The notes under the pieces were generated by a model that ran no database searches, was not told the DNA's origin, and saw only the letters and a program-made list of their open reading frames with translations. Positions 31,964 through 43,943 of a stretch of DNA of 64,000 bases are shown here, piece by piece. A program made the translations under genes and the position numbers. Source of the stretch: Ligustrum vulgare (Eukaryota > Streptophyta > Magnoliopsida > Lamiales > Oleaceae); assembly GCA_963555705.1 (NCBI GenBank), contig OY743179.1:24002692-24066691 (forward strand), given 5' to 3'. Position 1 is the stretch's first letter. Each line of letters opens with the position of its first letter.

Positions 31964-33754
31964 TACACCCTTATGATGCACGGTCATTTGTTACCTATAT
32001 ATATCAAATTTATATTTTAAAATATGAAATGAATATTTAATTAAAAATGAGAAATGAATGAGGACAATTAATTACAAAGGTACATTACACATACCTTAAT
32101 TATATTTTAATTTTTTATAGTTCGTATGTTTATCGTTATAGGAATTTCTTTAAATATTATAATTTGATTTAAAACTTCAAATGGAAAGAAAAATTATATT
32201 TAAATAGAATTTGTAATAAGTAGAAAAAATAGATATATCTGTGATATATGCTTAGAATCTTATTAAACCGAAAATGAAAAGAAAAAGAAAAATAGATTGA
32301 TAAACGTTCTTATTTCATTATCTTTCATTTTCTATTTTTAAATAAAAATATTTATGTGATATTGACAAAGTTTTATTTTTTTATTTTTACGAATTTAAAA
32401 AAAAAATGTAATTGATTTTCAAGACGGGAAGGCGGACCAAGAAACCTCGGGACCTAAAAATTGCAGTTATTTAAAAATCTGCATTCATTTGGATTAATTT
32501 AAATCTGAATTTTGTCCAAAATGAATAATAAATAGTGAATTACTACTACTAATTACTATTTTAGAAAATGTGTTTTAGAAAGGAAAATGGATCAATACCT
32601 GTTTTTGGGAAGTGCTCTCTTTATATATTACATTTTTCTTTCATGAGCATATTTAGTCCTTATTTGAGACCTCATTATCTACAAAATGAGTTTAATAATT
32701 ATAATTTTGTGGAGCATGTATACTTAAGCACCTGTTTGAAACTCATTATTTCAGGTAATATAGTTCGTAATAGTAAATTTTGGTACAATGAGCTGTCAAA
32801 AAGTTTGATTTTTTTTTTTTTAATTTATATGTAAATTATAGGGGCAATTTTTTTTTTTACTAAGTTGCCACAATTGTAATACTTAGGAATTTAAATAACT
32901 TACTACTTAAAAAAAATACTTCAATGATCATTTGCATAACTCATTTGTATAACTATTCAATTTTTATGATTATTAATGTAATTAATCTTTTCAAAATATA
33001 ATTTCTAGATTATCACAAATAATTTATCACTATCCGAATAGTACTTTTAGAATTAGTACTAACTATCTTATTAAAATATTTAATATTTAAATTTATTAAA
33101 CAAATATTTCATTTCATATTTAATTTAATATTACAAATTAAATAGATGTGGTCATATATTTAAATAAATGTAGCAAATTAAGCAATAGGAAATTTTAGTT
33201 GTGATTAAATTTTAACGAATGTATATCGTAAATATGTTTAACTTTATTTATTAAGAAATCATCTATACATCTCGATTCATAAAAGCGGCACGATTGTTTA
33301 ATCCAAAAGACGTAATACTTTATCACTTTCTCATATGGAATTGATTTTTCAAAAATCAATTTTTCTGAACATTCATTTCAATCACACATTCTTTAAAAAA
33401 TTATATTTTACAATTTTTCATACTACTTTTTAACTATACATTCTTAAAAATCACTATTTTACAAAAACAATCCTCAAAAAATCAAAGTCAAATAGTCAAA
33501 ATAATAATTTGAAAATCTCGCAATTATCATGATACGACAACCGATTAAAGTTGGTGATCACAAAATTATACAAATAATCTTATACCCTATAATCTTTAAA
33601 CCTTTATTAAAATTAAGAATGATTAAAAATGTTAATCATTCTATTGGTATTATTAACTAAAAAGAAACCAAAACATTAGTTATTCAATATTAGTCTTCGT
33701 TCAATAACTTTTTCTATAAATTATTTAGAAGTAGCGCATTTTTTCAACTACATA
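31958..33754 (-). other. AT-rich region with Helitron-like 3' end on the minus strand
   Basis: On the minus strand, CCGTGCATCATAAGGGTG is followed by TAACACTAGT (31958-31993), which resembles the hairpin and CTAG-type terminus of plant Helitrons, somewhat decayed. Includes a partial Tourist-like fragment at 32728-32836. No gene. Confidence 0.35.
32728..32836 (+). repeat. Partial copy of the Tourist-like MITE at 54524
   Basis: GCACCTGTTTGAAACTCATT followed by TCGTAATAGTAAATTTTGG and a TATGTAAATTA block align with the left half of the 54524-54707 MITE. The right end is not visible. Confidence 0.6.
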
Positions 33755-34057
33755 TATATTTTTGAAAATATGATTTTTGATATTAAAGATAACAAATAAT
33801 TTGACAATTAATAATTAAAACACAATTTTTATATTGATGGCCATACATAGAATTTATAATATTAAGAACAACAAACAAATAAATAAATAAAATAATTAAA
33901 TGATAATTTTAATACTGATAACTAAAAATATAAATTGAACTCATTTAGTATTGGTGTTGATAATAAAATTATATCAACCATTATTTAGTATTTACGATAA
34001 TGGTTGATAAATGCGTTCAAATTTATCCAGATTTTGCATTCACATTTTACCTGCACA

Positions 34058-34116
<59 letters not shown>

Positions 34117-34300
34117 GTAATGCAATAAATACATTCAAATTTATCCAGATTTTGCATTCACATTTGACCTACATCAATTTTGAATTCACATTAATCCACT
34201 TTGCATTCACACTATTTAATTCTATGGGACCTTACTATTTATAGAAATAGAAAAATGAGCGGGAAATTGTTTTTAGAAACTATCTTACTTTTATATATTA
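33755..34300. repeat. Second copy of the dispersed AT-rich repeat, with (TA)n
   Basis: Matches 31500-31940 with substitutions. The alternating tract of the first copy is here a (TA)n of about 55 bp (34060-34114). Confidence 0.75.
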
Positions 34301-34975
34301 TATAAATGTAAAGATAAAGATAATTATAATTATAAAGATAAATTTTCGATATTAAATAAATATATTATATTTTTTATTACTTGCAGGGTATCAGTTTTTT
34401 GCTACACTATTTTGAGCCACAGTTGAAAATTTTACTCTCACGCTCCAGAAAAAATATATCAACTTTATCATGAAAAAAATAGACCACTAGTAATCATACA
34501 TTTCCAGATGTGCACGATGAAATAGAAATCAACTTAACGACAAATAATAATATTGAAGAGAATGAAGACGACATATATCAAATTTATGTATTGATGAATT
34601 CTCACAAGTCTTAAACTTTGTTATGAAAGAAAAATATTTGGTATTAAATCTTGATTGACAATTTTTTCTTCTTTTTATAATATTTCAAATATTATATAAA
34701 TAAAATCTATCATTTATTCTCAAATATTATCGATATTGTTCTCAATATAAAACTCATATTTGCTTTCATCAAATTAGTGAGTCTAGCCAATGTTTTGATA
34801 ACGAAAGTAAAACATGGTCTTAAAAACTTTGTTTAAATGTTAAAATTATTAATCCTATTTTTCTTGTATGTTTGACTAATTTTTTGATAAAAAGTTCGAA
34901 ATTTCTATCAGACATAATTTTTAAAATTTACTTTATATTGACAATTAACGTGCAAAGCACGTTTAGACAACTAGT
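34301..34975 (+). other. AT-rich DNA ending in a Helitron-like 3' terminus
   Basis: ACGTGCAAAGCACGT (34949-34962) is a perfect short hairpin, followed after nine bases by CTAGT (34971-34975), matching the Helitron 3' pattern. No Rep/helicase ORF is present, and the 5' end was not found. Confidence 0.5.
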
Positions 34976-35019
34976 CCTATTATCTTTAAAATACTAACTC
35001 AGATTTCACTTTCCATAGC

Positions 35020-35115
35020 CGGTTCACGTTAGCCCAGTGGTCAGTATGCCTCCCTTCAGATGTCTCGCGAGCGGACGTCCATGGTTCGATTCCTCTTTTG
35101 TAGTTTTTTCTTTTT
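35020..35115 (+). repeat. tRNA-derived SINE head
   Basis: TAGCCCAGTGG (35030-35040) fits the RNA polymerase III A box and GGTTCGATTCC (35083-35093) the B box, at tRNA-like spacing, followed by a T-rich tail. The region between does not fold as a functional tRNA by eye, so a SINE is more likely than a tRNA gene. Confidence 0.6.
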
Positions 35116-35171
35116 TAACATCCACGAGATCAAAACGATGTCGTTTTGGGTAGTGCTCTTTCTTGCTTGAT

Positions 35172-35839
35172 TAGGAATGGCAACGGGACGGGGATGTTTT
35201 TCCCCGTCCCCGTCCCATTAATGATTTATCATCTCTATCCCCGTCTCGTCCCCATTTAATCGGGGTGGGGCGGGGATGAGAAAATCCCTTTTTACATCCA
35301 CATTTGTTTGTTTTTGTTTTTGTTTTTTTTAAAAAAATAATTTAAACAGACAATATAAGGAAATATGCAGAAACAACCCTAACATTTTTTAAATCTAATA
35401 ATCTTTACACATTATTTGGACATTAATCGAATATATATTCATCTTTTTTTTTGTGTCTTTATTTTATATTTGATTAGATGAGAAAATACAACTTGATAAG
35501 CTCAATAACTAATAATCAGTAACATTTTCAAAATAAATATTAGAAGTTTATGACTTGATAAGTAATAAATTTTTGGTGCAAGAAATTTTGACATTATAGG
35601 ACTTTTGTACAAATAATATAGGATTTTTTTGGACTTTTTAAATTTTAGTGGAACTTGTTAATCGGGGATGAGGATCGAAGACGGGGCAGGGATGGGGATA
35701 AGATGGTCATCTCCGTCCCTGCCCCGTCCACTGTTCGAGAATGTTTTTTCATCCCCACCGTCTTTATCAGAAATTGCTTGCTTCTTTCGAGAAGGGTCAT
35801 GTTAGATTTGGTTATTCCCCGTCCCATTACGCACCTTTA
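35172..35839. repeat. Foldback repeat with G/C-rich ends
   Basis: The left end has GGAATGGCAACGGGACGGGG. The right end is a rough inverted copy, CCCCGTCCCATTACGCACC, with further CCCCGTCC and GGGGATGAG blocks inside. It looks like a non-autonomous DNA element; I found no clear target duplication. The ORFs at 35645-35840 fall in these repeats. Confidence 0.5.
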
Positions 35840-35843
35840 GGTG

Positions 35844-36601
35844 GCGTTCTGTTTGTATTTCATTTTCGAAAATGTTTTGTATTTCCTGTTTTCATTTTTG
35901 TTTTCAAATTTGCTGAAAACGCGTTTGGTTTATCATTTCTGAAAACTGTTTTTGAAAATGAAAAGTTGGAAAACACGTTCTGTTTGAAATTTTACAGAAT
36001 ACTACTTAAACTATTTTTAGTTAATTTGCTTGCAGAATACTACTGACTCAAACTCAAATTTCCTTTCACAATATACTGAAAACATGATTACATGCAACAC
36101 ACTAATGTGAGCATTAAGAGTCTATATTAACACAACTTGGTCATGTTCGGGATTTGAGAAAACTTTAGTTCTATTAAAATCCAGAAAATGTAAGTTCTTT
36201 CAAAATTACCAGATTCCATTTATCAGTGCATTTTTTGAAATATAACAACAAAAATTCTCATTTAAATTTTTTTGTAATGTTGATATTGAATTCAATAAAA
36301 ATTTATTTAAATTTAGTTTCAAGTTAGGATAATTCTCAAAAAAAAAAATTATTTATTTAGGCTTAGTTCAATCATAGATAATTCTAAAAAATAAATAAAA
36401 AAAATAAAAAAATAAAAACTTTATATTAAGCTTAATTTCAAGTTAAGATAATTTTTTTTTAAAAAAAAATTCTCAAAATACGTTTTTCACGTTTTGGATA
36501 TTTTTTATCGAAATACATACTCGTTTTGAGCGTTTTACATTTTGTTTACAATTTTTTTTTTTTTTTTTTTAAATAAGTTTTTGAAAATGGTAAGAGAACG
36601 C
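35844..36601. repeat. Possible MITE of about 760 bp
   Basis: GCGTTCTGTTTG at the left end and AGAACGC at the right end are short inverted repeats. Inside are repeated TTTTCGAAAATG and GAAAACACGTTCTG blocks. No convincing target duplication. Confidence 0.35.
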
Positions 36602-39600
36602 GTTACTCTCTCCCTTCGGCGTCGCCCCACGGGCGCCTTTCTCGCTGCCGCCAGAATGGAAGATCCACTTCAAAAATTTTGAATCCAAACACTGATTTCT
36701 CCAGCCCTAATGTTAGTAAACAACATTGCACTTGACGCTAAGAAGAACCAAACGGCGAACACAGATAAAATACATCGTCAATCCTCATAATCTACTGCTA
36801 GGGCCACCTTCCGCCGCTGTTGACTCCGATTTCGTGTGAGTTTCAAACCTTCTATCCTCTGCTTCTCGCCACCGTTGGCTCTGCTTTTCGGTGAGTTCAA
36901 ACCTTCTTTCCTCTGCTTCTGTGCGCTGCGACAGCAATTCCTTCTTTTATCCCCTTTCCTTTCCACAGTGGCCACCAGGTACGTTCTTGACAATATTTGT
37001 TCGAATGTTCAATTTTTCGATCTTCGTTTCTTGCACCTTCACTGAATTTTTTCTGTTATCTTTCCTACGGGTACCTTCTTCTTCATTTTTGTTATATTTC
37101 TTTTTTTGCTTCACAACAGTGATGATATCTGGTAAAAAATATCTCTGTTCATATAATTGGTAATTCCTGATCATATTGGTTATTAGCTATTGGATTTTAT
37201 TAGAGACTCCTACGGTGATGCAGCCCCTGCTATTTTTTTTTTTTTTTTTTTTTTTTGGTAATATCGGAACAGTCTTAATCCGTGTTTACAACGATAAGCA
37301 AACAAGTAAAATATAACAAATGTCAGTAAAGGACATATTATCATGATGCATCTCTTCTCCTTCCTCTTCTTATTCAGTATGAGTCTATATGGAGCTATGA
37401 TATGCTTGTGCTGGCCCTCTCACAACCTTGCCAAAGAAAGGGAAATAGTGTTGTATTCCCCTCAATGCCATTTGGATTAAGTTGCTTCAAGGGATGTGTT
37501 CGATATGGATCTCCCTTCCCAGATCTTTTGTAGGGTTCTTGATGTACAAATACTTGTAAGTACTTGAGATTAAACAAATCTTTTTATTGAACGTGTTTTT
37601 TCTTTCAAATATTTCCTTTTATTGTTATTGTTTTTTTGAATGATGAGCTTTATACTCAGCCGAATCTTCTCCCTCTACCAGATGTATGATTTGTGAATTT
37701 GAATACTTCTGAATCTTGATTACTGTATTTCTTTTTGATTTATGTATGAAGTTTAATACTGTGTTCTTGATTATTACAAAAAGTTGTCATCTTGGTTAGC
37801 TTCATCCTGTTTTTCTTGATTACAATTTGGCGAAATTTGTCCTTAAGAATTTTTCCATCAAATAATTTAGCATAGCTATTAGAAGTGAAGTTTCAATAAC
37901 TAATAAGATTCTGGTGTTATGTAGCTAATTGGAGCAAAATCGGATGACAAGGAGATTAGAAGGATAGGGGTCCATTAAGATGGGGATGGAGTTCCGCCAA
38001 CAAAATCGACCTCCCACATGTATCACAAGACTCTCGTTTCTTCGGACACCAGTACCCATGGTGAATTTCTGTTCCTCGTAGGGCTGCTGAAGATTGTTTC
38101 CCACCTCTGGGTTGACATTAATCTGGCATTTTAGTTTCTAATTGTACTTGAGATGTAAGTTTTATTCGTACAGGTGAAGTTTCTTACTAATTTTGTGCTA
38201 TATTTCTTTATTAGGATTATAAAGAGCAAAGGACTTCCCAGAATTAGTGGTGTAAGTTGAATGGAAATTTCGTCACATTTACAGAGGTAAAATTGGTAAA
38301 AGTAGCAGAGTTGTACAACCTGCTCTGCTGAACTTTTGATTAAGGGATTGGCTGAATGCTGTCATCATGAGAGGTATTCACTATATTGCTATACCGAAGA
38401 TCATCCCGCACAAACACATTCACCAAAACTTATTTTGCACGTATCTTCATGCAAAAAAATTGTTCGTGATCATAACATTATCTAAACATGAGATTACTCC
38501 ATTTATTTAAGATGTTTCCAGTCCAATCCCATCAAATCATGATGTTTGTTGTTAGGATTTTAAAGGGTAATCTTACTGGCCTACAGCCCTTTGACTTTGG
38601 GCATCCATTATGGGAAGTTTCTCTCACTTGATGGGGGCCCAAATGGTCTTCTCTGTAGCACGAACCCTTCAACTAGGCTAGCGTGTCCATGTCCGACACT
38701 TGTTGAATACGACACTCCTCCGACACTCTACTATGGTTATTCTTTTTTTTTTATAAGAGAAATCATATATTTTTTTACCTCAAAATTAGTATAAAATAAC
38801 AAACAGGTACTCAAAAGTTAAAATATTTCAACAAACAAAGTTAATAACAAGTATAAAACTAAATTTATACTCTATAAATAAAGAGTTTTAAATATTTTAA
38901 TTAACGTATCGACAAATCGACAACTTTTTTTGAGAAATTGTGTGTGAAGTGTCCGACATGTATCATGTCGGATACACGTGTCCGTATTGGTGCATTATAG
39001 TTGGTCTTATCTCCTCTTACTTGGAGCAAACTACGCAGAGCTGCTAATTCTGTATTTGACCTGGGATTTTTAAGGGTCCAATCTCATGCTACTTAACACA
39101 ACATAAAAAATAATATTACTGAAAAAAGTGATTTGGGAGAAAAATCTACATATTTTGCAATAGTAGATGCTAAATTACTCTTTCCTTAATCTTTACATTT
39201 TCAAATTGGTATTTTGCGTTTATCTTGCAAATTTTTTTACTCGAATATTGCATTTTTATGGAAAATATTGGCTTCTTTTAATATTTAGCTTTTTATACAT
39301 TGATCAGGAGCGACAATTTTGGAAACTCAAAATGTGGATTTTTGTCTCACTTTTATCAGTCTTTTCTCCATTTTCATTTACTATTTTAATATGCTTTAGT
39401 TTATGGCATAGTGACATTAAAATTATGATTTATTTATTTTCTAGATGATCAGATTAATTACTTTTATAGTTGGTGGGGAAAGGAATAGGGGAGGAGAATT
39501 GAATTATCTATTGAAATAATTTCCAAAAAAAATTGAACTACCCTCTGGTAAGCCATGGAGATTCTTATTTCTTTCTTACATTCAGAATATGATGAAATTG

Positions 39601-40670
39601 GATGCGAATGACAGAATAATGTAGAATGTACAACTTGGTTTCTTTTGATCTCTATTCACGTGAACTTCCATGGAACAGGGAAGTTAACATGTTGATGATT
39701 CAAAAATTATATGCATATTGTTTTATTGTCTGGGAATTATAATCAATTGTAAAATGACAATTCTCATCTATGCGCCCATAACTGTAGATTGTGTAGCTTA
39801 ATAGCTCATTTGAGAAAATGAAATTTGGGTCCCATGGAATGACCTTTATTTTCCATATATGTTAATTTGTTGAACTGCTTGTTATTGTGATAGCTAAATT
39901 TGACAAGAAATAATGCCTGACCAAGTTGCAATTGAACTTCTTGTTGAATTTGCAGATCCTATCAATGGTGTTGCATCTCTGTTGTGTTCATATTTTTCTC
40001 CTCTTTTGCTTGTGTGTTGACTTTGACGTTTGGTATTTATTGTGGAAGCACAATGAATTTGGTTGTAATGGACACTACTACAAAATGGAAAGCAAAAGCT
40101 AAAATAAATTATCACTCAAATTATTATCCACGTTTTGATTGCTAAATTAGGCATTGAACGCCATGTTATTTGGATTTTGATAGTGTCATATCATATTACA
40201 TGAGTAAATGTGTTCAGAACCCTTGTTATCATGGAATTTATCCAGCCTAGGCGTTGCATAATTCTATTTTATTTACTGTCTTCAAAATGTATAGGGAAGG
40301 ATATTGTTATTAGGTAATGGTCTGAACATTTTTATTTGAAATAATTTTATTCCTGAAGTAGCTTCTTTCTTAAGGTCCCATGATTTGGAAGTATGATTAC
40401 ATGAAGCATGAGTAACTTTGGAGGGATATTGTACTTCTTGAAGGGCACTCGAAATCATATATGGTCTCCAGGGGTAAAGGATTGCTTCTTAAAATCCAGA
40501 TCTACTGTTGGATTGAATTTAGTTTTATTTTATTTTATTTTTTTAAACTAGCTCTTTAATATTTGGTGTCTGCATCCTATAACAATTACTCTCATGATAA
40601 ATGCATGTAATCAATGTAATTTTTGACTTTGATTATTTTTCACCATTACTTTGCTCTTTTACTTACCTAG
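36602..40670. other. Mostly non-coding region upstream of the casein kinase relic
   Basis: Pyrimidine-rich, leader-like sequence at 36780-37000, T runs near 37225-37255, and short ORFs with no recognisable domain. It may be the remains of the 5' part of the kinase locus, but I could not place exons. Contains the GTGTCCGACAC repeat unit. Confidence 0.4.
38683..38985. repeat. Unit bounded by GTGTCCGACAC-like palindromes
   Basis: The left edge carries GTGTCCATGTCCGACAC and ACGACACTCCTCCGACAC. The right edge carries AAGTGTCCGACATGTATCAT, GTCGGATACACGTGTCCG. AT-rich sequence lies between. A non-autonomous element is likely; the class is unknown. Confidence 0.5.
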
Positions 40671-40767
40671 GTTTGTGCATGGAGATATGAAACCAGAGGA
40701 TTTGCTACTTGGTCAACCTGGAACTATTGATGAGAAAATGCTTTTTCTTATTGATCTTCGTTTGGGT
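40671..40767 (+). pseudogene. Exon relic of an EL1/HD16-like casein kinase 1
   Basis: Between an acceptor (TTACCTAG) and a donor (GGGTATGA), the frame reads [29 protein letters not shown]. This is the catalytic loop exon of plant casein kinase 1-like proteins (family pattern HGDVKPENFLLGQPG, then DLGLA). The metal-binding asparagine of KPEN is aspartate here, and DLG has become DLR, so it is unlikely to be active. No flanking kinase exons are readable. Confidence 0.75.
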
Positions 40768-43700
40768 ATGATGCTACTGCTACTTGTTACTTTCTTATTT
40801 ACCTCACTACAACCCTGATCAGGCATGTTGCACCCCATTTAGAAGCCATGTTATTTTTCATTGAGGTAATATTTTCTTGTTTTCTTACGTATTTCTTTCC
40901 TGGGCATATGTTGAAGTTTTATTTCTTTCCTCAAGAGTTTTTAAATAACATCCATTTCATGTTTTCTTCACATTCCCTTGGTTCATTTATTTCTCCTTTT
41001 TCCTATTTTTTCTCATTCCTTCGGGAATTTTTTTTTTTTTTTTGAGCAGTCCATAAGCTACTTGGAAGGTTTCCTTTGCAAAGGAAATTGTAGAAACTGA
41101 CCATTTCATCATAATAAAGTTAAAAAGATCCATATTGTCAAGGTAAAAGTGATGTTTTGATCTTTCCCTTTTCATTTACACCTACACTTGTATTAGGTTT
41201 TGCTTAACCAGATAGAAAGAACACTGTGGTTGGGGTATGGTGGCAGCTCAGTCCATCTCTCGCCACCAAAAATGCTTCACATTTGGTACAAAATTTTAAG
41301 CATTTTTTCACTTTTCACTTTTATCTTGTGGAATTTTTTGCTTCATAGACTTTTGCCTTCTCTGTTTTTATCAATAAAATGGGCAATGAAATGATGTTTA
41401 GGTAGTTAGGTTTCAATCACATACGGTGTTCCAATTCATAATCTTTTTCAATAGTGTAACTAGACCTTCCTATTTGTTATTCTCAACGAGCTCAGTGACC
41501 CTTGTTGGAGAAATAAATGGCTTTTACTGTTTATTAATTTCAAGAAATTATTATTTTGTTAGTGATGATTCCTTGTGGGAACTTTTAAATTCTTTTGACT
41601 GATATATTGCAGATCTAAGCCTTGGATTATATTCTATTTGATTTTAAAATTCTTAGCCAGTAATTGTCTTAAATCCGAACGGCCAATGCACAAAAAGTAA
41701 AAGCTAACCAGACAAAGAAATACCTCTTATTATATTTACTAAGAAGTGTTTCACAGTGTTCTTACTTTTGATTTATTGTTCTTACTAAACAGAGAGCCAG
41801 GTAGAGACGATGACATCAACGCCCTCATGGCTATATAAACAAGGATATTTAATACTTGAGCTGCATCGGATATCAAGAACAAGCACTGCCACAGAAAGTG
41901 GTTCCATTTTCTTAAAAAAACTCACAAGCCTCAGCAAATGAGTAAGAACCCGTCCTCAAACCAATACTTTAGGTTGTTGCAGTGTAGGTGTATTTATGTT
42001 CATTTCGAGGGGGTTAAAGCATTAGGTTATTTGCAACCACTTTAGTTGTTTTGAATGTCTTGCCTGAAATTTCATTTTCATACTGTTTTTTCCTCACAAC
42101 TTGGTGCTTCATAATTGTTGTGGCTGCTTTTAAATTTGTTATTGGTGATTTGTGTAGGCTCAGTGTAGCTAATGGTCATAGGACTCCTTAACCAATGAGC
42201 AAAAGATATATGCAATGCTCATTGTTTCCTCGACATCTTTGAGGTCTTCCAAGCTAGAATTATTTTTTAGATAATAAAATTGTAATCTCATTCCTTTTAT
42301 AGCTTTATGGCATTTTCCATAAGGTTGATTGTACTATACTACTATTTTTGTTGTAGTTTTCTTCTTTTCAGGTTACAAGGTTGTACTGTTATAATACTAT
42401 CTATACATTTCCAACAAACCTATCGCAATTCAATGTATATTCTCCTTTCAAATGTTTCTAATATAAAATGATATAAAACCATTATTCAGATAAATAAATA
42501 GATAAACATACAAATACATAAAAATGCAAAACAACAATTTATGTGAACGATAAAAATATTATCAATACTTCAACGTGACGGAACTTCGTGCAACGTACGA
42601 TTAACACGCTGCACAGTCACAGGCTCTTGGATGACATTCTTGTGAAAATTTACTTATTTTTAAATCTTATAACTTCAGCCAAACATGCACTCATGGTTTA
42701 TATTTTGGAGTAATATAACCTTTATCCAATTTTTTATCTAGTTTGCAAAGGTAAATGCCTAGCTAAGCTTATAAAATTGACTTTTTATAATATAAGCGTT
42801 TGTAAATATTTTTTTACTGCTCAATGTTTATAATTATTTAATTCTACCTCCTACATAACCATCAAAATAAATAAATATTTTTAAATGAGAAAAGTTAATT
42901 TACTTAAATATGTCAAAAAAAAAAAATAAAAAATTACGGAACTTTAAACTTAAAAGACGAATTTAGTCTGTCTCGCTCTTTTGCATTAATAACAATTAAA
43001 TCCTTTGAAGATGCTGGCCGGGCCTGCTGTGAAGTAGATGAATCCAATCGGTGAAAACAAGGCGAAATATTATATTGGATCGAGTCTACAAAAAAAATAT
43101 TACTAAGTTGCATTTTAAATTTATAATTTTAGCAAAAAAAAAAATGTCATGAAAATGTCATGTAGGTATCCGGATCCGGTCGAAGTAAATTAGTTATTCT
43201 ATATTTACATATTGAACCATTTTTCTCATGTACAAGTATATCTTCTCTTTTTCTAGAAGTAAATAAATATTAAAATTTGAGTTCAAGACAATTTGATTTG
43301 TCAAAAAATGAATTGAATCCCATAAAACTATTTTATTAAAAAGATTTACAACATTGAAAAATTTGTAAGTATTATATTTATATATTCGACATGTCTTTTT
43401 ATCCATTTTTCTCCGAAAACGACACTGTTACTTTGTCTTTATGATCTATTCCGTCAAAGATCCAAACTATCCAAATTAAATAATCATAAGCAAAATTTAT
43501 ATCGTTCCATTTGTTGTTATATGCTTGTTCTATTGCACTTTACCTTGTTCGGCAATTGTCCCATTCCATGTTGGTATATTTTTATTCCAGTTTCCAAACA
43601 TTAAATAAATACACGAATCATAATTTCCAAAGTGGTGATTGAAAAAATTTAAATTAGTCATTAAATTATGTTTGGGCCATATTTAGTTAAACAATATTAT

Positions 43701-43943
43701 ATAATTGATCACTGAATTAGCAACATCCACTCCAAATTTGATTCTAGATTTTTTATTAAACCTTGACGACATCAACCGACCATCTTTGTATCCATGTTGT
43801 AAAATTACTCATTATTTATTTATTTTTTAATCTTCAACCTTTTTTTTTTTTTTTTACATTGATATGCCTGCAGTTTTGATGATCACCCTTCACAAATTAA
43901 GTGTTCAGTTTTCTGCAGCATTATCATATATCCCTTCATCAAG
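40768..43943. other. Intergenic region before the receptor kinase
   Basis: No gene recognised. Small ORFs (40848-41045, 41200-41394, 43194-43406) are hydrophobic or low complexity and match nothing I know. No clear TATA box could be fixed upstream of 43944. Confidence 0.45.

Noticed and set aside
35020..35115. Functional tRNA gene
   Set aside because: A and B boxes are present, but the acceptor and anticodon arms do not pair convincingly. A SINE head explains it better.
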